A DNA stretch of 64,000 bases, taken from assembly GCA_032717465.1 (NCBI GenBank), contig CM064655.1:14360652-14424651 (forward strand), given 5' to 3'. The position numbers and the translations under genes were made by a program. A model generated the notes under the pieces. That model saw nothing but the letters and a program-made list of their open reading frames with translations, did no database searches and was not told where the DNA came from. Origin of the DNA: Coenobita brevimanus (lineage: Eukaryota; Arthropoda; Malacostraca; Decapoda; Coenobitidae). Of this stretch, positions 1 to 11,806 are shown in pieces; the stretch's first letter is position 1, and every line of letters begins with the position of its first letter.

Positions 1-891
1 CAAGTTGGAAACACATGACCTTGCACTTCCAAATCCAAACTGGCTATCAGCCAAAATATTAATCTCTTCCAGATATTTTATCCATCTATCTTTCAGAATT
101 CTTTCGCACAATTTTGCGACCATGCTGGTTAGGGACACTGGTCTATAATTCAGGGGTTCTTTCCTGTTTCCTCCCTTATAAATTGGTACCACATTTGCCC
201 TCTTCCATTCTTGAAGTACTTTCCCCTCTTCCAGAAAACACACAATTAAACTGTGGATCTTATCCGCCAGTTGTTTTCTGCATTCCTTCAGTACCCAATT
301 AGAGATTCCATCTGGTCCTGGGGCTTTCCTTACATCTTGAGTTTCCAGTAATTTATACACTTCCTGTCCTTCCACTTTTATATCTTTTATCACTACATTT
401 CTAGTCACTCCCTCCCCTTCCACAAACTCCTTTTCATTAGTGAAAACTGATTGGAAACATTTGTTCATTATTTCTGCTTACATTGCCGCATCTTTATGGA
501 CCTCTCCTTCTACTTTCAGTTTGGTGATTCCTTCCTTTTGTTTCAGTTTGCCACTGACAAATCTATAAAACAGTTTGGGTTCATCCTTACATTTATCTAT
601 TATACCTTTTTCATAATTTCTTTCTTTCTCTCTATGTATTCTTGTGTATTAATTTCTAGTTCTTTTATATTCTTCCTTTGTTCTGTTGTTACCTCTCTTT
701 CTCCATTTGTTCCACGCCGTGTCTCTGTCTTTTTTTGCTGTTATACACTTTCAATTAAACCACTCCTTTTTCCTGTTTTCTTTCCCTCTTACTCCTGGCA
801 CAAATTTTTCCACTCCCGAATTAAAGAGGCCTAGAAAAATATCCCGCTTCTGTATCTCTCTTGTTTCTCTGAATTTTCTCCAATCTGCATT
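1..891 (-). mobile_element. LINE-A copy 1, RT-region fragment (CR1/L2-like), runs off the left edge
   Basis: Minus-strand non-LTR retrotransposon fragment. The same stretch occurs at about 6170-7060, 57240-58150 and 61320-62030 plus 63005-63200, and its minus-strand translation reads the linker and N-terminal reverse-transcriptase region (VRKAPGPDGISNWVLKEC and the PVSLTSM block in better copies). The copy is cut by the window edge on its 3' side and ends at about 891 on its 5' side in a short A run followed by a (TG)n tract. The long plus-strand ORFs here are antisense shadows that recur in every LINE-A copy. The reading frame is broken, so this is a dead copy. Confidence 0.85.
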
Positions 892-901
892 TAAAAAAAA
901 A

Positions 902-920
902 TGTGTGTGTGTGTGTGTGT
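902..920. repeat. (TG)n microsatellite
   Basis: Pure TG dinucleotide run at the 3' (minus-strand) end of the tRNA-like SINE that follows; read on the minus strand it is an (AC)n tail. Confidence 0.9.
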
Positions 921-1172
921 AATTCACCGGGTCGGTCAGGATCACTTGATGGTCGTGATCGTCAGCTTTTACCCTCCCGGAAGGGAGCTGAGAGCTCATA
1001 TAGTCCGATCTAAGGGCAAGGCTGTGACCTTCACACACCCACACACCCGACCCCTTGCTCGAGGGGGACAGTAACCACCCACTTCGTCAGTGAAACTTTT
1101 CGCAACCTGAGCGAGGCGCGAACTCCCGTCTACCAGATGGCAAGCGAGAACGTTACCACTGCACCAGCGAGC

Positions 1173-1173
<1 letters not shown>
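921..1173 (-). mobile_element. SINE-2, tRNA-derived SINE with (AC)n tail
   Basis: Read on the minus strand from about 1172, the sequence begins with a tRNA-like head: a box-A-like TGGTGCAGTGGTAACG and a box-B-like GAGTTCGCGCC about 40 nt later, which together would form an internal RNA polymerase III promoter. A non-tRNA body follows, and the element ends at the (AC)n run at 902-920. This layout is typical of tRNA-derived SINEs. The tail type resembles the (AC)n found beyond LINE-A 3' ends, so LINE-A is a possible mobilising partner (inference). No second copy was found in the window, so its exact ends are uncertain. Confidence 0.6.

Positions 1174-1207
<34 letters not shown>
1174..1207. repeat. 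(GT)n microsatellite at a LINE-A 3' end
   Basis: GT run directly joined to the LINE-A 3' terminal motif TACCTAATTGTGATATAC (plus strand). The same junction recurs at other LINE-A tails. Confidence 0.9.
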
Positions 1208-1211
<4 letters not shown>

Positions 1212-1225
1212 CTAATTGTGATATA

Positions 1226-1745
1226 CACAGGTGGGGGTGCCTATCATCCACTCACTCAATGTAGAGTGATGCCATTTTTTTTTTTTTTTTTTTTTTTTTA
1301 TGTGTCCGACTCTGGGCATAGGCTTCACAGCCTGCTATCAAGGCCCAGCAGTCCTCCTACATAGCATACACCTCTACATGTCACCACTTCGGCACTAACA
1401 CCCACCGTCCATATTGAATACATGCTAGGGCTGTCTCATACAGGACTGGTGTATTGGTATTAGCGGGGGTATTTTTATGACATGTCGGCGGGTCTTCTGG
1501 TAGATCAGTAAAGCCTGATTTAATGAAATTCAAATCCTTAAACTGTTCCCTGCCCCAGCCGGGATTCGAACCTAGGTCCGTTAGGACTGCAGGCCACCTC
1601 TCTACCGATTGAGCCACTGCCTCTACATTGAGTGACAAGCCATATGGTTTCCTGTACCCAGGAAACCATCTACTACGCTGGGTGGTAACCACATAACCGG
1701 GGTTTCTGGCAGGGTTATGTATCCCCCAGATTCCCCTATCCAAAA
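1226..1745 (+). repeat. Repeat R: presumed 5' UTR of LINE-D/E, with hairpin, interrupted by SINE-1
   Basis: Begins exactly at the target-site duplication and contains the R landmarks found elsewhere: CATCCACTCACTCAATGTAG, then GAGTGACAAGCC, a palindrome TGGTTTCCTG/CAGGAAACCA (about 1644-1669) and GCTGGGTGGTAACC. Another full R copy lies at the 5' end of the minus-strand LINE-D (29740-30002), which argues that R is the 5' end of this LINE group rather than an unrelated neighbour. Its middle part is replaced here by SINE-1. Confidence 0.65.
1276..1625 (-). mobile_element. SINE-1, tRNA-derived SINE, full length
   Basis: Minus-strand element of about 350 bp. The tRNA-like head is at 1625-1535: box A TGGCTCAATCGGTAGAG and box B GGTTCGAATCC, the latter a perfect B-box consensus. 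The body is unique to this family and the element ends in an A tail (poly-T at 1276-1299 on the plus strand). A second copy, split by LINE-C copy 3, occupies 40380-40616 and 44414-44520. It sits inside repeat R of LINE-E, so it is younger than that insertion or came in with it. Confidence 0.8.
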
Positions 1746-4700
1746 TCACTTAATCATGGCAGTCGTTTCAGAGAGCCTCGGAGGGGCCCAATACCTGCCC
1801 AGAGCCCCAACCAAATGGGCAGACTCGTGTGGCCATGTGGAATGTGAGAGGTGTGAATGAGGAAAGCAAGAGGGTGGAAGTGGTGACTGTGTTCAAGAGT
1901 GCAAAATATGCTGTGATGGCATTGTGTGAAATGAAGATGAAAGCGTGCGAAGTGGAGGAGTGGGAAGGTGTGAAATGCATAAGATCGGGAATGAATGGGA
2001 GAGGAAGATGCAAGGAAGGAGTTGCTTTGTTGATGAATGAGGTGTGGCAGAGTGGAATGAGAGACTACAAATGTGTCAGCTCGAGGTGTATGTATGTCAA
2101 GTTCAAGTCTGAGAAGGTGAAAGTGGCAGTGATTGTAGTGTAATCATCGTGTGAGGACAGGAGTGAGAGAGAGAAAGACAGGTTTTGGGATGAGCTGGGT
2201 GAAGTAGTGGGAGAAATGCCCAGGAGCTATAAAGTGATCGTGATGGGGGATATGAACGAAAGAGTAGGCACTGGTCCAGAGGATGACATAATGGGTTATT
2301 ATGGAGTACCAGGAGAAAATGATAATGGGAATCGATTAATGGATATGTGTCAGGAAAGGAGATTGTGCATTTGTAATTCGTATTTCAAACACAAAGATGC
2401 ACATAAATATACATGGTATAGAGGAAACGGGGATTGTATTGAAAGAAGCCTGATTGATTACGTGCTCAAAGAGAGGTAGATGGGAATGGTTGCTGATACG
2501 AGGGCTATGAAAGGACGATGTGGTCTGTCAGATCATATGATTGTGATTTGCAAGATCAAGCTGAGAGGAGTGAGGTGGATCAAGAGAGAGAAGAGCAGTC
2601 AGGATGAAAGACTGAAAGTTGAGAAGCTGAGGATCAAAGAAGTGGCAGATGATTACAGGACCAAAGTAGGGGATGAATTAGATTCAGTGAACTGGAATGA
2701 ATTGGACCTGGACAGCCTGTGGAATGCATATAGGGACTGCTTAGTTAGGAATGCTAAAGAGGTGTGTGGTGTGGCAAGAGTATCAACAAAAAAGAAGGGT
2801 ACGGCATGGTGAGATGAGGAGGTTAAGAGTGTAGCGGAGGAAAAGAGGAAGAAGTGGCTAAAGTGGTTACAGGATAGGGGTTCAGTTGAAATAAGAACTG
2901 AGTATATCAAGAGCAAGAAGCACGTAAAGAGACTAGTGAAGAGGAAAAAGGAGGAGGTAAATGATGATCTGGGAAGAAAAATGAATGCGAACTACTCTGA
3001 AAATAGGAAGTTATTCTGGAAAGAGGTGCGGAAATGTAGAAGTGAAAGCAGAAAGAAATGTGATAGTGTAAAGGATGCAGGTGGTAAGTTACTAATCCAT
3101 GGAGATGAAGTAAGGACCAGATGGAAAGAATATTTTGAAGGCCTGATGAATGGGAATAGAGAGAGCAGTGCGGCTGTAAACATGATTGGTTTTGGGGGTG
3201 TGCAGAGAAGGAATGCAGTGCCAGGAGACGTGACACTCGCACAGGTGAATAGTACTGTGAAACGGCTGAAAAATGGGAATGCAGCTGGGGTTGATGAAGT
3301 GTATGCAGAGATGCTTAAGTGTAGTGGAAAAAGTGGAATCAAGTGCTTGTTGGAGATATGTAAGAAGGCATGGATGAGTGAAACTGTGCCTGCAGAGTGG
3401 AAAAAGGCTGTGACTGTGCCCCTGTACAAATATAAAGGCGAGCGAAGTGAGTGCAAGAATTATCGTGGCATAAGTTTATTGAGTGTGATAGGGAAGGTAC
3501 AGTATATGGAAGAATTATTACAAAGTAAGAGAGATATCAGAAGTCCTAGTGAGTGATGAACAAGGTGGCTTTAGGAGTGGCAGAGGATGTGTGGATCAAG
3601 TATTTGCACTGAGACAGATAGCAAAGAAGGCTTGTGAGAAGGACCATAAGGTGTTTATGGCATTCATGGATCTGGAAAAAGCATACAACAAAGTAGACAG
3701 AGAGGGATTGTGGAAAGTTTTGCGCATGTATGGTGTAGATGGTATGCTGCTAGGTGCTGTCAAGAGTTTTTATAATGGTAGCGAAGGATGTGTGAAGGTT
3801 AATGGGTATCTAAGTGAATGGTTCACGATTGGTGTGGAAGTGCGACAAGGTTGTGTGATGTCCCCATGGTTGTTCAATGTATATATGGATGGGGTGATGA
3901 CAGAAATGAAAACACGAGTAATGGAGAGAGGGATGGCATTGGTAATGAACGGTGATAGATTGAATATCTCAAATTTGTTGTATGCTGATGATGCAGTACT
4001 GCTTGCAAGTACCGGACAGGAACTTGGTAGACTAGTGCAAAGTTTTGCCGACGTCTGTGAGCATCGTGCCTTGAGAGTAAATGTAGAGAAGAGTAAAGTG
4101 ATGGTTACTGAGAGAGAAGGGGACTTCCAGTGTGATGTCACAGTGAATGGAGAGAGACTGGAATTGGTGAGAGTTCAAATACTTGGGTACAGTGATAGAA
4201 AAGAGAGGAAAATGTGCAAAAGAAGTTGAAAGTAGAGTGACACAAGGAAGAAAAGTAGCTGGTGCAATGAAGGCCTTGATAAGAAACAGAGGCTTGAGTG
4301 TTGCAGCTGCACGAGGCTTACATGAATGGGTGTTAGTGCCAACTCTAATATACGGGTGTGAGACTATGGTGTGGCATGAAAATGAAAAGTCAAGAGTAAG
4401 AACAGTGGAGATGGGACTGTTGAGGAATGTATGTGGAGTGCAGAGGGTGGACAGGATACGAAATAGTGTGATTCGTGAAAGGTGTGGAGTGAGGAAGTCA
4501 GTGGACACCAGAACCGAAGAGAGTGTCCTGAGATGGTACGGTCATGTGGAAAGAATGGATAAGAATAGAGTGGTGAAAAAGGTATACCTGAGCGAATTTG
4601 AAGGAGGGAGGAGGCCAGGTAGGCCAAGGAGAAGGTGCAGAGATATGGTGGATGAGTGTGTGAGGAAGAGAGGTTTGGAAGTCGGTGAGGTTAGGGAACT

Positions 4701-5250
4701 GACAAGAGATCGAGCTGGCTGGATGAATGTTCTGAGGAGAAATGCATGATCAGGGAGTTTGGCACCCCTTGTGAGCATGGCAATGTCCGGACTGACTCAA
4801 TCGGATACGTTTGTGTGAAGCTGCAGAATGTGGTGAATGTTTTTTTTGGCATATCCGGTACAGCCAGGATTCCGGGGGTTTGAATGATGAGTGAATGGAA
4901 AAGTGGCCTATTTGGATTGGGCAAGTTTGTGCTGTCTGGGCACTGCTACTCCTCACTCTGCCCTTGGGTGGGAATGGAGGTCCGGATGATGATGATGATG
5001 ATGTGATATACAGAAAATGAGCTACGCTCGTGGGGTCCCATCTCTGTTTCTCAATAAGTCAAATTTAGCTTTAAACTCATTTAAGTTTTTAGAGTAGACA
5101 ATCTATTTGTCCAGGCCATTCCACAGGTGTATACATCTATGAGGAAAAGTATATTTCTTGATATCCTTCGACCAGCTTGGCTTCTTCAGTTTCATTCCGT
5201 GTCCTCTTGTTACTCTCTCATCCCATAAAAACAGATCTTCTTTGTCAATT

Positions 5251-6360
5251 TTATCTACTCCCATCATGGTCCTGAACACTGCAATCATGTTGCTTCTCTT
5301 TCTCCTTTCCTCTAAGGAAAGCAAATCCAGCTTTTCCAGCCTCTCTCTGTACGACATCTCCCAGACTGGGAACCATTTTGGTTGCTGTTCTTTGTATTCT
5401 CTCAATCTTGTTTATATCTTTCTTTTTGTGTGGGGACCACACTACTGCTGCATTTTCTAACCTGGGGTGAATCATGGAGACCATCAATTTTTTCATCATC
5501 TCCTCATCCATATAATGAAAAACTACTCTAATATTAGTCAGAAGTTTATACATCTCCCTAAATGTCTTGTTAATGTGTTTTTCAGGTGACAAACTGTCCT
5601 GGACCAACACTTCCAAACCTTTCTCTTCTCTCACTTTTGTGATTGGTTCATTGCCCATCAAATAATTCAGTAACGGCCTCTTGATAGTTTTACCCATTTC
5701 CAATATTATACATTTCTTTGCATTGAATTTCATTTCCCATATCCAGCTCCAATTGTGTATCCTATCCAGGTCCTCCTGCAGCATTTTACAATCCTCCTCA
5801 ACCTCTACCTTCCTCAAGATCTTTGCATCATCAGCAAACAGACTTGCATAACTGTTCACTCCATCTACCATATCATTTACATAAATCAGGAACATTACTG
5901 ACGCCAACACTGAGCACTGTGGGACTCCAAGTGTTACTTCCCTCCATCCAGACATCCTATCCTTTATTACTGTCCTCATTTGTCTGTTTCTCAAAAAGTC
6001 TCTCATCCATTCCAGGAGGTTCCCCATCAGTCCTCCTATACACCCTAGTTTCCACATTAGTCTCTTATGGGGAACCTTGTCGAAGGCCTTCTCCAAACCT
6101 AAATACACACAATCCACCCAACCATCTCTCTCCCGTAGCACATCAATCGCTTTTGAGTAAAAGCTCAACAAGTTGGAAACACATGACCTTCCACTTCTGA
6201 ATCCAAACTGACTATCAGCTAAAATGTTCATCTCTTTCAGATATTTTATCCATTTATCTTTCAGAATTCTCTCGCACAATTTTGCGACCATGTTGGTTAG
6301 GGACACTGGTCTATATTTCAGGGGTTCTTCCCTGTTTCCTCCCTTATAAATTGGTACCAC
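5251..6360 (-). pseudogene. LINE-A reverse transcriptase ORF (copy 2)
   Basis: Open frame of 369 codons covering most of the RT palm and thumb. Visible motifs in order: VPIYKGGNREEPLKYRPVSL near the start, FGFRSGRSCVSNLL, LGLEKAFDKVPHKRL, WREVTLGVPQCSVLASVMFL, the catalytic LFADDAKIL, then PEKHINKTFREMYKLLTNIR and a WSPHKKKDINKIERIQRTATK block shared by CR1/Jockey-type elements. The usual PQGSVL motif reads PQCSVL here, and LDLEKAF reads LGLEKAF; these substitutions of conserved residues fit a dead copy. The 3' part of the protein continues in another frame at 5405-5103. Confidence 0.85.
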
Positions 6361-7108
6361 ATTTGCCCTTTTTCATTCCCGAGGCACTTTCCCCTCTTCC
6401 AGAGAACACACAATTAAACTGTGAATCTTATCCGCCAGTTGTTCTCTGCATTCCTTCAGTACCCAATTAGAGATTCCATCTGGTCCTGGGGCTTTCCTTA
6501 CATCTTGAGTTTCCAGTAATTTATACACTTCCTGTCCTTCCACTTTTATATCTTTTATCACTACATTTCTAGTCACTCCCTCCCCTTCCACAAACTCCTT
6601 TTCATTAGTGAAAACTGATTGGAAACATTTGTTCATTATTTCTGCTTACATTGCCACATCTTTATGGACCTTTCCTTCTACTTTCAGTTTGGTGATTCCT
6701 TCCTTTTGTTTCAGTTTGCCATTAACAAATCTATAAAACAGTTTGGGTTCATCCTTACATTTGTCTATTATACCTTTTTCAAAATTCCTTTCTTCTTCTC
6801 TACATATTTTTGCGTATTCATTTCTAGTTCTCTTATATTCTTCATTTGTTCTGTTGTTACCTCTCTTTCTCCAATTGTTCCACACCATGTCTCTCTCTTT
6901 TTTTGCTATCATACACTTTCTATTAAACCATTGCTTTTTCCTTTCCCCCTTACTCTTGGTACAAATTTTTCCACTCCCGAATTATAGAGGTCTATAAAAA
7001 TACCCCACTTCCTCTGGAACTCTCGTTTCTTTGAAATTTCTCCAATCTGCATTTTCGAAAATGCAGCTCCTGTGAGAAGAGTGGAGAAATTGCAAGACAG
7101 TGAGAAAA

Positions 7109-7352
7109 TCTATCTATCTATCTATCTATAGCCTGACGCCCTAATCCCGCAAAGGGTGGCTGCGGACAAAACGACTCCAAGTCGCTCTGTCACCCACCAT
7201 TTGACTACCCTCCCCCCAACTAACCCCCCCTCCCTCATATACCTCTCAACTCCATCCCTCCACCTCATCCTCGGTCTTCCCCTCCCTCTCCCTCCCTCCA
7301 CCTCATCTACATATACCCTCTTAGTCAGTCTTTCATTCTCTAATCTCTCCAC
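7109..7352 (-). mobile_element. 5'-truncated LINE-D tail inserted in LINE-D
   Basis: 244-bp minus-strand copy of the LINE-D 3' end (RLTKRVYVDEVEGGRGRGRPRMRW, then the 3' UTR), with its (TATC)n tail at 7109-7127. It is flanked by a perfect 9-bp direct repeat GTGAGAAAA (7100-7108 and 7353-7361), the expected signature of target-primed reverse transcription. Removing it rejoins the host LINE-D. Confidence 0.88.
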
Positions 7353-8277
7353 GTGAGAAAACAGCAGAGTATAAGAGCATAGTGGAAGAAAGACCGGGAA
7401 GGTATGAGTTAGAGCAGATAGGAGGGGTGGAAGACGTATGTAAGATATTCACGGAAGAGATAGACGCAGCGTGTGAGGTGGTTTGTGGAGTGAGGAGGAG
7501 ATGCAGGGTGTGCAAGGGACAGCATAGTGGAATGATGAGGTGAAACGAGCTGTGGAACAAAAGAAGAAGGCATATAGTGAATGGCTAGTGAGTAGAGGTA
7601 GTGGAAAAGTTGAGAGAGAAAAGAGAGAGGTATATGTGAGCAGGAGAAGGGAGGTGAAGAGATTGGTGAAGGAGAGTAAGAAGAAAGTGGATGAAGAGTT
7701 TGGGAGGAATCTGAGTATGAAATGGAGGGAGAATAAGATATTGTTTTGGAAGGAGGTAAAGAAAATAAGGCAGTGTGAAAGGGGTAATACTCGTAGTAAG
7801 GGAGTGAAAGATAGGAATAATAGATTGTTGGTGGAGAAGAGAGGGAAATTGAAGAGATGGAAGAAGCACTTTGAGGATTTGTTGAATGTAGAGAGTGAGA
7901 GCAGTGCGAGTATAAGTGGTTGGGGAATGGCTGGGAGAAGGAGAGATGAGAGGAGGAAGGAAGAGATTAATAGGGTGTAGATTGGCTTGGGAAGAGGGAA
8001 GGGTTCCGGAGGACTGGAAATCAGGTATAATTGTTCCTTTATACATAGGAAAAGGGAAGAGAGAAGTATGTGGTAACTATAAGGGTATTTGCCTTCTTAG
8101 TGTGACTGGAAAAATATGTGGTAGAATACTCATTGATAGGGTTAGGCATATAACAGAGGAGCTAGTTGGAGAAGAACATGGGGGATTTAGGAAAGGAAAG
8201 AGGTGTGTAGATCAGATATTTGTTCTAAGATATTTAGCGGAGAAGTATCTAGAGAAGGGAAAGAAAGTGTATGCTGC

Positions 8278-8529
8278 CAGGGGTGCACCCAGGAGTTTTC
8301 TAAGGGGGGGCCCGTAGTGAGGTGAGGTCAGGTAATCCGATAATTACTGGGAGGTCATAAGCAGGTTTAGAGTCAGAGAGCTGCTGGCTCATGTGTTACG
8401 CTTTGTTTGTACTTCCCAATTTTTCATGTTTTGCTGTTATCGAAATAAATATATATAAATTTTTAAAGGACCCAGAAAGCTACGGGGGAGGCCTGGGTCC
8501 GGGACCCCCCCCCCCCGGGTGAGACCCTG
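8278..8529. mobile_element. hAT-type MITE, 252 bp
   Basis: Starts CAGGGGTGCACCC and ends GGGTGAGACCCTG, giving imperfect terminal inverted repeats (11 of 13). It is flanked by the perfect 8-bp duplication TATGCTGC (8270-8277 and 8530-8537), as expected for hAT transposition. The uninterrupted sequence GTATGCTGCCTTCATGG exists in the other LINE-D copy (complement of about 27780), confirming the empty site. It has no coding capacity, so it depends on a transposase supplied in trans. A C/G homopolymer run lies near its right end. Confidence 0.9.
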
Positions 8530-8541
8530 TATGCTGCCTTC

Positions 8542-9516
8542 ATGGACTTGGAGAAAGCTTATGACAGAATAGACAGACAAGGTATGTGGAAGGTATTGAG
8601 AATATATGGAGTGGAGGGGAAATTGTTGAGTGCTGTGAAAAGTATGTACGAAGGAGCTAGGGCTACGGTGCGAGTGGATGGTGGGCTGAGTGAGTTCTTT
8701 GATGTCAATGTGGGACTGAAACAGGGTTATGTGATGTCTCCATGGCTGTTTAATATATACATGGATGAGGTTGTAAAGGAGATGCAAGGTAAGGCAATGG
8801 ATGTGGGGCTGACTCTAATGAATGAGGATGAGACTTGGAAAATTCCGGTGTTGTTGTTTGCTGATGATACAGTATTCTTGAGGGAAGATGAATGGGAGTT
8901 GCAAGGTTTGGTGAATGAATTTGGGACAGTGTGTAGGAAGAGGAATCTGAAAGTAAATGTAAACAAGAGGAAAGTTATGGTGTTTGAGAGGAATGGAGTC
9001 AAAGAATGCACGGTGAGGTTAGATGGCAAGGATATGGAGAATGTGGGTGCATTCAAGTACTTGGGTAGTGTGATCAGTAAGGATGGAACTTTGGGGGACG
9101 AAGTGTGTGAAAGGGTAAAGCAAGGAAGGAAGGTTGTTGGTTCACTAAAAGCAGAGATGAGAAATAGGGAGGTGAGTATGGAAGTCAAGAAGTCACTGCA
9201 TGATAGCATAGTGATCCCTACACTGACTCATGGAAGCGAGGCATGGACCTTGCTAGAGGGGAACAAGTCAAGAGTGAGAGCAGTGGAAATGAGCTACCTG
9301 AGAGAAGCATGTGGAGTGACATGGAGGGACAGGTTGATGAATGAGGAAGTAAAAGAACATTGTGGGGTGGATGTGGATGTGGTTGAGAAGAGTAGGAGAA
9401 ATACACTGAGGTGGTTTGGACATGTGGAGAGAATGGAAAATGAAAGACTGACTAAGAGGGTGTATGTAGAAGAGGTGGAGGGGAAGACCGAGGATGAGGT
9501 GGAGGGATGGAGTTGA
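8542..9516 (+). pseudogene. LINE-D reverse transcriptase C-terminal ORF
   Basis: 324-codon frame beginning at the RT catalytic region just after the hAT MITE. It contains MDLEKAYDRID (palm aspartate), GLKQGYVMSPWLFNIYMDEV, VLLFADDTVFL (catalytic FADD), a KVNVNKRKVMVF block, FKYLGSVISKDG, LTHGSEAWTL and LRWFGHVERM near the end. The final GRPR motif is lost to a frame change (about 9480), after which it reads EVEGKTEDEVEGWS and stops. In the intact element this would be continuous with the pieces upstream of the MITE. Confidence 0.8.
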
Positions 9517-10753
9517 GAGGTTTATGAGGGAGGGGGGAGTGAGTTGGGGGGAAGGTAGTCAAATGGCGGGTGACAGAGCGACTTGGAGGCGTTTTGTCTG
9601 TGGCCACCTATCGCGGGATTAGGGCGTTGGCTATAGATAGATAGATAGATAGTATCTTCCCTGCGTATAAAGCTCATCTCTTGGCTCCATGCTCCCTGTT
9701 ATCATCTGGAACTCAGTGACCACATGATTGCTTTTTCCAACAGGATACAGATATTTCAAGGAGTCTAATACATCAGGTTCTTTGGTAAACAGTAAATCTA
9801 GTCTTGCTGGTGTGTCCTCACCTCGGAACTGTGTCTCTTCTTTGACCCTTTGCATCATAACATTGTTCACTGTTATATTTAATATTATGATGCCCCATGA
9901 ATCTTCGCTGCCTCCTGAGTCCCATTCCTCCCAGTTCACCTCTTTAAAATTGAAGTCACCCATTAAAATTACATTGTTGCTTTTCTCAATAATTTTCTGT
10001 AAATAACTAGCCATGTCTGACATTTCCTGGTATTCATCATCACTCCATGCTCTTGTCTTAGGGGGAACATACACTACTGCCATATCTCACTTGCTAATCT
10101 CTCCAGTTTCATATTTATCACTTCGGCCCTGCCTTCTCCCACTTCCACGGTATCTACATTTACGTTGCTTTTCACTGCTATCATCACTCTTCCTCCCGTT
10201 TTTTTTCTTTTCTGTCCCTTCTCCACAGTTTGTATTTACCACCTCCCATATGAACATCAATATCTTCTCCTAACTTGGTCTCTACAAAGCACATAACATC
10301 AGGTTCATGTGTCCTCAAAAAATCGTTGATTTCTAGCCTTGCCGATATTAACCCATCAACATTAGTATATGCCACCTTCAAATTATTTTTGATGTTTTTT
10401 ATACCCTCTTTTCTCCTTCTCTCCGTCGGTACCACTTCCTTAATTTCTGATCCATGACTCTCCAATAAAACACTGTCTTCTCTTCCTCCATTCTCTGTTC
10501 GTTTTTTACCTTTGCTTCCTTTACTAACCCCTTTATTTTAGCTCTTTCTTCCTCATTTGCATCTCTCCTTATCCAAACATTTTTGAACCCTTCCTTGTCT
10601 GATAATTTCCATGTTCTATTGATAATTTCATTTACTGTTGCTTGGGACTTAAACTTTATCTTCAATGGCCTTGCCCCTCCTTCCTCGTACTTTCCTAACC
10701 TAAACACCTCTTCAATCTCTTCTTGAGCTTCATTGTTTTCCTCCATGACTACT

Positions 10754-10754
<1 letters not shown>

Positions 10755-10810
<56 letters not shown>
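10755..10810. repeat. (GT)n microsatellite
   Basis: Long GT run next to the 5'-truncated end of LINE-A copy 2 and just before a LINE tail fragment. ORFs rich in alternating Cys and Val across it are translation artefacts. Confidence 0.95.
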
Positions 10811-10813
<3 letters not shown>

Positions 10814-10852
10814 TGCTGTGCATGTTTTTGTTTGTGTTTGTGTTTGTGTGTG

Positions 10853-11030
10853 TGTATTTACCTATTTGTATTTACCTATTTGTAGTATACAGGAAATGAG
10901 CAATGCTCGTGTTGTCCAGTCTCCATATCCACATTTATCACGTCTACCTTTACACACATGAATGTTTTTCTCATGCACCACCTCTTTGTCTAAGTCGTTC
11001 CAAATATTTAAGTATTTACCTAATATACCT
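10853..11030 (-). mobile_element. LINE-A' 3' tail fragment
   Basis: Short 3' terminal fragment of a LINE related to LINE-A (GTATACAGGAAATGAGCAATG near its end, then a body containing CTTTACACACATGAATG). The same fragment, again directly followed by a LINE-A tail, lies at 55941-56096. Confidence 0.7.
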
Positions 11031-11802
<772 letters not shown>

Positions 11803-11806
11803 TTAA

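Larger units (their letters stand above)
1226..5002 (+). mobile_element. LINE-E, full-length non-LTR retrotransposon with 5' repeat R and (GAT)n tail
   Basis: Insertion into the 3' tail of LINE-A copy 2, flanked by the perfect 10-bp direct repeat GTGATATACA (1216-1225 and 5003-5012); removing it restores the LINE-A tail. The 5' part (1226-1745) is repeat R, interrupted by SINE-1. The coding part starts near 1829 (endonuclease, MAMWNVRGVNE) and runs to about 4749 (RFGHVE-type C-terminus with GRPRRR). Codons are in one frame to about 3556 except for stops at 2141, 2477 and 2810; frame changes occur near 3550 and 4190, so it is dead. RT motifs are visible: FMDLEKAYNKVD (about 3660), LLYADDAVLL (about 3975) and WYGHVERM (about 4535). 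A non-coding 3' end with a (GAT)n tail (4984-5003) closes it. Confidence 0.85.
7063..9652 (+). mobile_element. LINE-D copy 1 (5'-truncated) nested in LINE-A
   Basis: Plus-strand non-LTR element inserted in LINE-A copy 2, ending in a (ATAG)n tail at about 9631-9652. It has itself been hit twice: by a truncated LINE-D (7109-7352) and a hAT-type MITE (8278-8529). Coding pieces are at 7540-7980 (linker), 7916-8277 (NYKGICLLSVTGK, EEHGGFRKGKRCVDQIF) and 8542-9516 (MDLEKAYDRID, LKQGYVMSPWLF, LLFADDTVFL, LRWFGHVERM). It is closely related to LINE-E but has a different 3' end. Frame breaks and the two insertions leave it inactive. Confidence 0.85.
5003..10752 (-). mobile_element. LINE-A copy 2 (CR1/L2-like), interrupted by LINE-D
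   Basis: Minus-strand copy in two large parts (10752-9653 and 7062-5003) plus its extreme 3' tail at 1208-1225. Read 5' to 3' it shows an ORF1 RNA-binding region (10746-10399), the endonuclease (10465-10184 with NVDGLISARLEINDF and VETKLGED; 10083-9653 with ILMGDFNFKEVNWEEW), the RT linker (6912-6373) and the RT (6360-5251, with AFDKVPHKRL and LFADDAKI). The C-terminal WSPHKKKDINKIERIQR block is at about 5440. LINE-D replaced about 40 bp of LINE-A at the split. Several frame breaks make it inactive. Confidence 0.88.

Noticed and set aside
6282..6470. Conserved plus-strand ORF starting MRPCWLGTLVY, repeated at 114, 6282, 57363 and 61440
   Set aside because: It is the antisense of the LINE-A RT motif block YRPVSLTSMVAKL; conservation follows from the sense strand.
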